A stretch of 64,000 nt of DNA from JABMNT01 sp048262655 (GTDB taxonomy: Bacteria; Pseudomonadota; Alphaproteobacteria; Rhodospirillales; Casp-alpha2), in assembly GCA_048262655.1 (NCBI GenBank), contig JBLXEY010000004.1, forward strand, positions 186,001 to 250,000, given 5' to 3'. Positions 59,984 to 64,000 of this stretch are shown piece by piece (position 1 is the first letter of the stretch; each line of letters opens with the position of its first letter). The notes beneath the pieces are model-generated. The model was not told where the DNA came from, did not search any database, and worked only from the letters and a program-made list of their open reading frames with translations. A program made the translations under genes and the position numbers.

Positions 59984-61114
59984 TTAATCCAATATTTCTG
60001 AATTTGGAACGCCTGCTGACCGGTGTAAATCGTCGGTGAACGCATTTCGAAGAGAGTTCCCAAAACTAGCAAAATCTTTATGCCCCCACGTTGTACTGCT
60101 ATACCAAATGGGCCTGTACTTTTTGCTATTCCTTGAGGCGGCCAGACTGAGGTCGTTATCAAATTGCCGACCCCATTCGACGGGAACATCCAGCGCAATG
60201 GCATAAGGCAAATAGGTTTCAAACAAATCTGAAGATATATGAGGTGCTTTCTGCTGAGCCAGCTTGTGAACTTCGGAAACTGACAAATATAATCGAAACC
60301 CCTCTATCTGATCCATCAATTTGCGGCCTTTTTGGCTGGGGGTTTTCAGCAGATATAAGAAGAGTGGTGTTAACATGAAGCTGGCAAAGATCAGGAAGGC
60401 CTCGATCATGGAAAATTCAAATGCAAGAAATTTGATGCCATAGAATTCAACCAGCCAAAACGGTATGGTGAACGCCGTTGACGCAAGCGCTGGCACCAGC
60501 CTGCCAGGGTTGTTTTGGAAATTTCTCCATATTTTGTAGGCGCGTATGCTTATCCCTGCGCAACCAAATGTCCAGGCACCAAACGCCAGTGCAATAAGGT
60601 CCATCCCCGCTGCATCTGACGCGAATGAGACAGCAACAGCCACCAGGCAAATCGATAATAGCGCTCCGATCATGAGATGGGATCGGTTTGTCTGAAACAT
60701 GACATCGTCCAGATCCAGATCCATCGACATTTTCATGCGTATACGGGCTTTGCTTAATTGGTCTCTGTATCTTGGCGTTATATCCAGAGCGCTATTCTTC
60801 ATAAAAAGAGCGTTCATCATTTCTTGTTCGCCAGCAGATAACCGCTTCGTATTCCACGGCTGCTTTTCTAAACGAAAGCCGCCATAAGTTTCCTGAATCT
60901 GTAATGCACCTTTAACAGCCAACCCAATAATCGCCACAGAGAACGTCTTGTCAGTGAAACTTTGGTTCAGCAAGTAGTGCGCGCCGGCTGGCGTTAATCC
61001 TTTGGGAGGGTGGAATAAGGGAACAATCACGCCTCCTTTTGGGTCACGGCCAATCCGATCCCAGACAAATATATAGTAGCCGAGGATGATCAGAAAACCG
61101 ATTGCACAAAACAA
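59984..61114 (-). CDS. Shortened DUF2207-family membrane protein
   Basis: The product has 376 residues and matches only the C-terminal half of the DUF2207 protein encoded just upstream (61160-63061). Aligned segments include YYIFVWDRIGRDPKGGVIVPLFHPPKGLTPAGAHYLLNQSFTDKTFS against YYMAVWMKVGRDPVSRAVIPLFEPPKELAPAASH, and KLMDQIEGFRLYLSVSEVHKLAQQKAP near the end. It keeps the first membrane span and the later pair of spans but lacks the exported DUF2207 domain, a signal peptide and the Gly-rich tail. The start is TTG at 61114 with GGAG seven bases upstream. It is probably a partial tandem duplicate that is still expressed. Function unknown. Confidence 0.8.
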   Translation of the reverse strand: MFCAIGFLIILGYYIFVWDRIGRDPKGGVIVPLFHPPKGLTPAGAHYLLNQSFTDKTFSVAIIGLAVKGALQIQETYGGFRLEKQPWNTKRLSAGEQEMMNALFMKNSALDITPRYRDQLSKARIRMKMSMDLDLDDVMFQTNRSHLMIGALLSICLVAVAVSFASDAAGMDLIALAFGAWTFGCAGISIRAYKIWRNFQNNPGRLVPALASTAFTIPFWLVEFYGIKFLAFEFSMIEAFLIFASFMLTPLFLYLLKTPSQKGRKLMDQIEGFRLYLSVSEVHKLAQQKAPHISSDLFETYLPYAIALDVPVEWGRQFDNDLSLAASRNSKKYRPIWYSSTTWGHKDFASFGNSLRNAFTDDLHRSAGVPNSEILD

Positions 61115-61159
61115 TTAGCCTCTCCTTAATCAACCGAGATTGGGTGTGTGTGGCGAAAT

Positions 61160-63061
<1,902 letters not shown>

Positions 63062-63075
63062 TTGGTGGCGACCCG

Positions 63076-63636
63076 TTACTTAAAAGAAATTTCGGGGACG
63101 GCCCGCTCATCGGGGTTGGTAAGTTCAAAAAACTCCGCTGTCTGGAACTGAAATTGATTGGCAATGACGTTGGAGGGAAACTGTTCAATCAGGATATTTA
63201 AATTGCGGACCGACCCGTTGTAATACCGCCGCGCCATCTCAATTTTATTCTCGGTATCCTGGAGTGTATTCTGAAGGTCCAGAAAATTTTCATTCGCCTT
63301 GAGGTCTGGATAATTCTCCGCAACGGCAAACAAACGGCCCAAGGCCATTCCCAATAGTCCTTCGGCCTGGCCACTTTCCGCTGGATTTCCAGCGTTCATG
63401 GATTGCGAACGAAATTGGGTGACGTTTTCAAGAATTTCTTTCTCGTGCCCCATATAACCTTTGACGGTTTCCAAGAGGTTTGGGATCAGATTCGCCCTAA
63501 GTTTCAATTGGACGTCAATGCCGCTCCACGCTTCCTCAACCATGTTTTTCAAGCGAACAAGCTTGTTATAGACGCTTATGCCCCAAAGAATAATCAGTCC
63601 AAGGATCACAACGATCCCAATTAAAATTTCCATCAA
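63076..63636 (-). CDS. lemA: LemA-family protein
   Basis: The product has 186 residues. A single N-terminal membrane anchor (LIGIVVILGLIILWGISVYN) is followed by an all-helical domain with the LemA signature NKLVRLKNMVEEAWSGIDVQLKLRANLIPNLLETVKGY. The segment FAVAENYPDLKANENFLDLQNTLQDTENKIEMARRYYNGSVRNLN and the final FQTAEFFEL are typical. It leads a likely operon with two DUF2207-family genes. The biochemical role of LemA in bacteria is not established. Confidence 0.93.
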   Translation of the reverse strand: MMEILIGIVVILGLIILWGISVYNKLVRLKNMVEEAWSGIDVQLKLRANLIPNLLETVKGYMGHEKEILENVTQFRSQSMNAGNPAESGQAEGLLGMALGRLFAVAENYPDLKANENFLDLQNTLQDTENKIEMARRYYNGSVRNLNILIEQFPSNVIANQFQFQTAEFFELTNPDERAVPEISFK

Positions 63637-63749
63637 TGTGCTCTCTACCTAAAAACTGGAAACACCATACTGCCGAAAGAAAATTGGCATTACAACGATG
63701 GCGATAAATCAATTGGATCTTTTTCCAAGCCAGGAAAGGACGCATCCGT

Positions 63750-64000
63750 CTATTGTTTGTCATCCGGAAGTGTCGGGTTTTTCTCCAGCACGGCCGTGTA
63801 GAGTTGTTTGCTGGATGCCCCCATATTGCCCAAGGGTAAAAAGGGCGCTTTGGATTTATCGCCGCGTCGGCGCTGGATCATGCGAATGGCGGTAATGATC
63901 AGCAGAGTCGTGTTGATTAAAATGATGAAATACAGAAACCCTTTCGCACCAAAAAGCGCCATGGCCTGAGCCGAGACGGTCGGGCCAAGGCTGGCGCCAA
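63750..64000 (-). CDS. MFS transporter, C-terminal part
   Basis: The frame is open on the minus strand to the window edge, so only about 82 C-terminal residues are seen. They read GASLGPTVSAQAMALFGAKGFLY, a segment typical of the last loops of drug-type major facilitator proteins. A final membrane span follows (FIILINTTLLIITAIRM), then a cytoplasmic tail (RRRGDKSKAPF). The start lies beyond the window. The substrate cannot be named. Confidence 0.65.
   Translation of the reverse strand, partial: GASLGPTVSAQAMALFGAKGFLYFIILINTTLLIITAIRMIQRRRGDKSKAPFLPLGNMGASSKQLYTAVLEKNPTLPDDKQ

Overview
The window looks like a piece of an alphaproteobacterial chromosome, probably from a marine, heterotrophic but sulfur-oxidising member of a Rhodospirillales-like lineage. 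The grounds are a full Sox system (soxXYZABCD), an ImuA-ImuB-DnaE2 mutagenesis cassette preceded by the alphaproteobacterial LexA box GTTC-N7-GTTC, a monomeric isocitrate dehydrogenase, a YejABEF-type peptide importer, a TRAP binding protein and paired GMC oxidoreductases. I could not assign a genus.

1-1340: the 3' end of lepA, a small membrane protein gene and tRNA-Ser(GGA). 1341-19125: a putative integrated island. It starts at the 3' end of tRNA-Ser, and a 15-bp copy of that tRNA end recurs at 19111-19125, just upstream of a P4-type integrase gene (17737-18948). Inside, directly after the tRNA, lies the N-terminal half of a second, unrelated integrase, cut off by the right end of an IS3-family element (2098-2356). 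A second, internally deleted copy of this IS (15073-16056) lies in the same orientation at the other end. Between the two IS copies sits the sulfur-oxidation cluster. The minus-strand arm holds soxS, a GlcG/HbpS-like gene, soxR, soxT and an MBL-fold gene. The plus-strand arm holds soxV, X, Y, Z, A, B, C, D and a DUF302 gene. A DsrE-like gene and a SoxW-like gene sit at the left end. Together they would oxidise thiosulfate in the periplasm: SoxAX attaches the sulfur to SoxYZ, SoxB releases sulfate, SoxCD oxidises the sulfane sulfur, SoxV/W/S supply reducing power, SoxT moves sulfur compounds and SoxR senses (per)sulfide. After the second IS come a decayed SDR gene, a perfect terminator hairpin and an exported MBL hydrolase.

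19312-44575: core and peripheral metabolism. This covers an aldo/keto reductase, an FMN/Fe-S glutamate-synthase-like protein, monomeric NADP isocitrate dehydrogenase, a hydroxyacid dehydrogenase, two GMC oxidoreductases around a TPR-glycosyltransferase protein, gltBD, a luciferase-like monooxygenase, a TPP riboswitch with thiC, an aldehyde dehydrogenase, a sulfatase and an orphan TRAP binding protein.

44826-64000: an AraC/GyrI-type regulator, the SOS-controlled imuA-imuB-dnaE2 operon, an amidohydrolase, a candidate small RNA carrying a looped CCUCCUCC anti-Shine-Dalgarno motif (about 53115-53220), a fumarylacetoacetase-family hydratase, a yejABEF-like oligopeptide ABC importer, a lemA-DUF2207 locus with a shortened second DUF2207 copy, and the end of an MFS transporter gene.

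All family names come from reading motifs in the translated sequence. No database search was run. Start codons were chosen from visible ribosome-binding sites, signal peptides and overlaps, and several are non-ATG.
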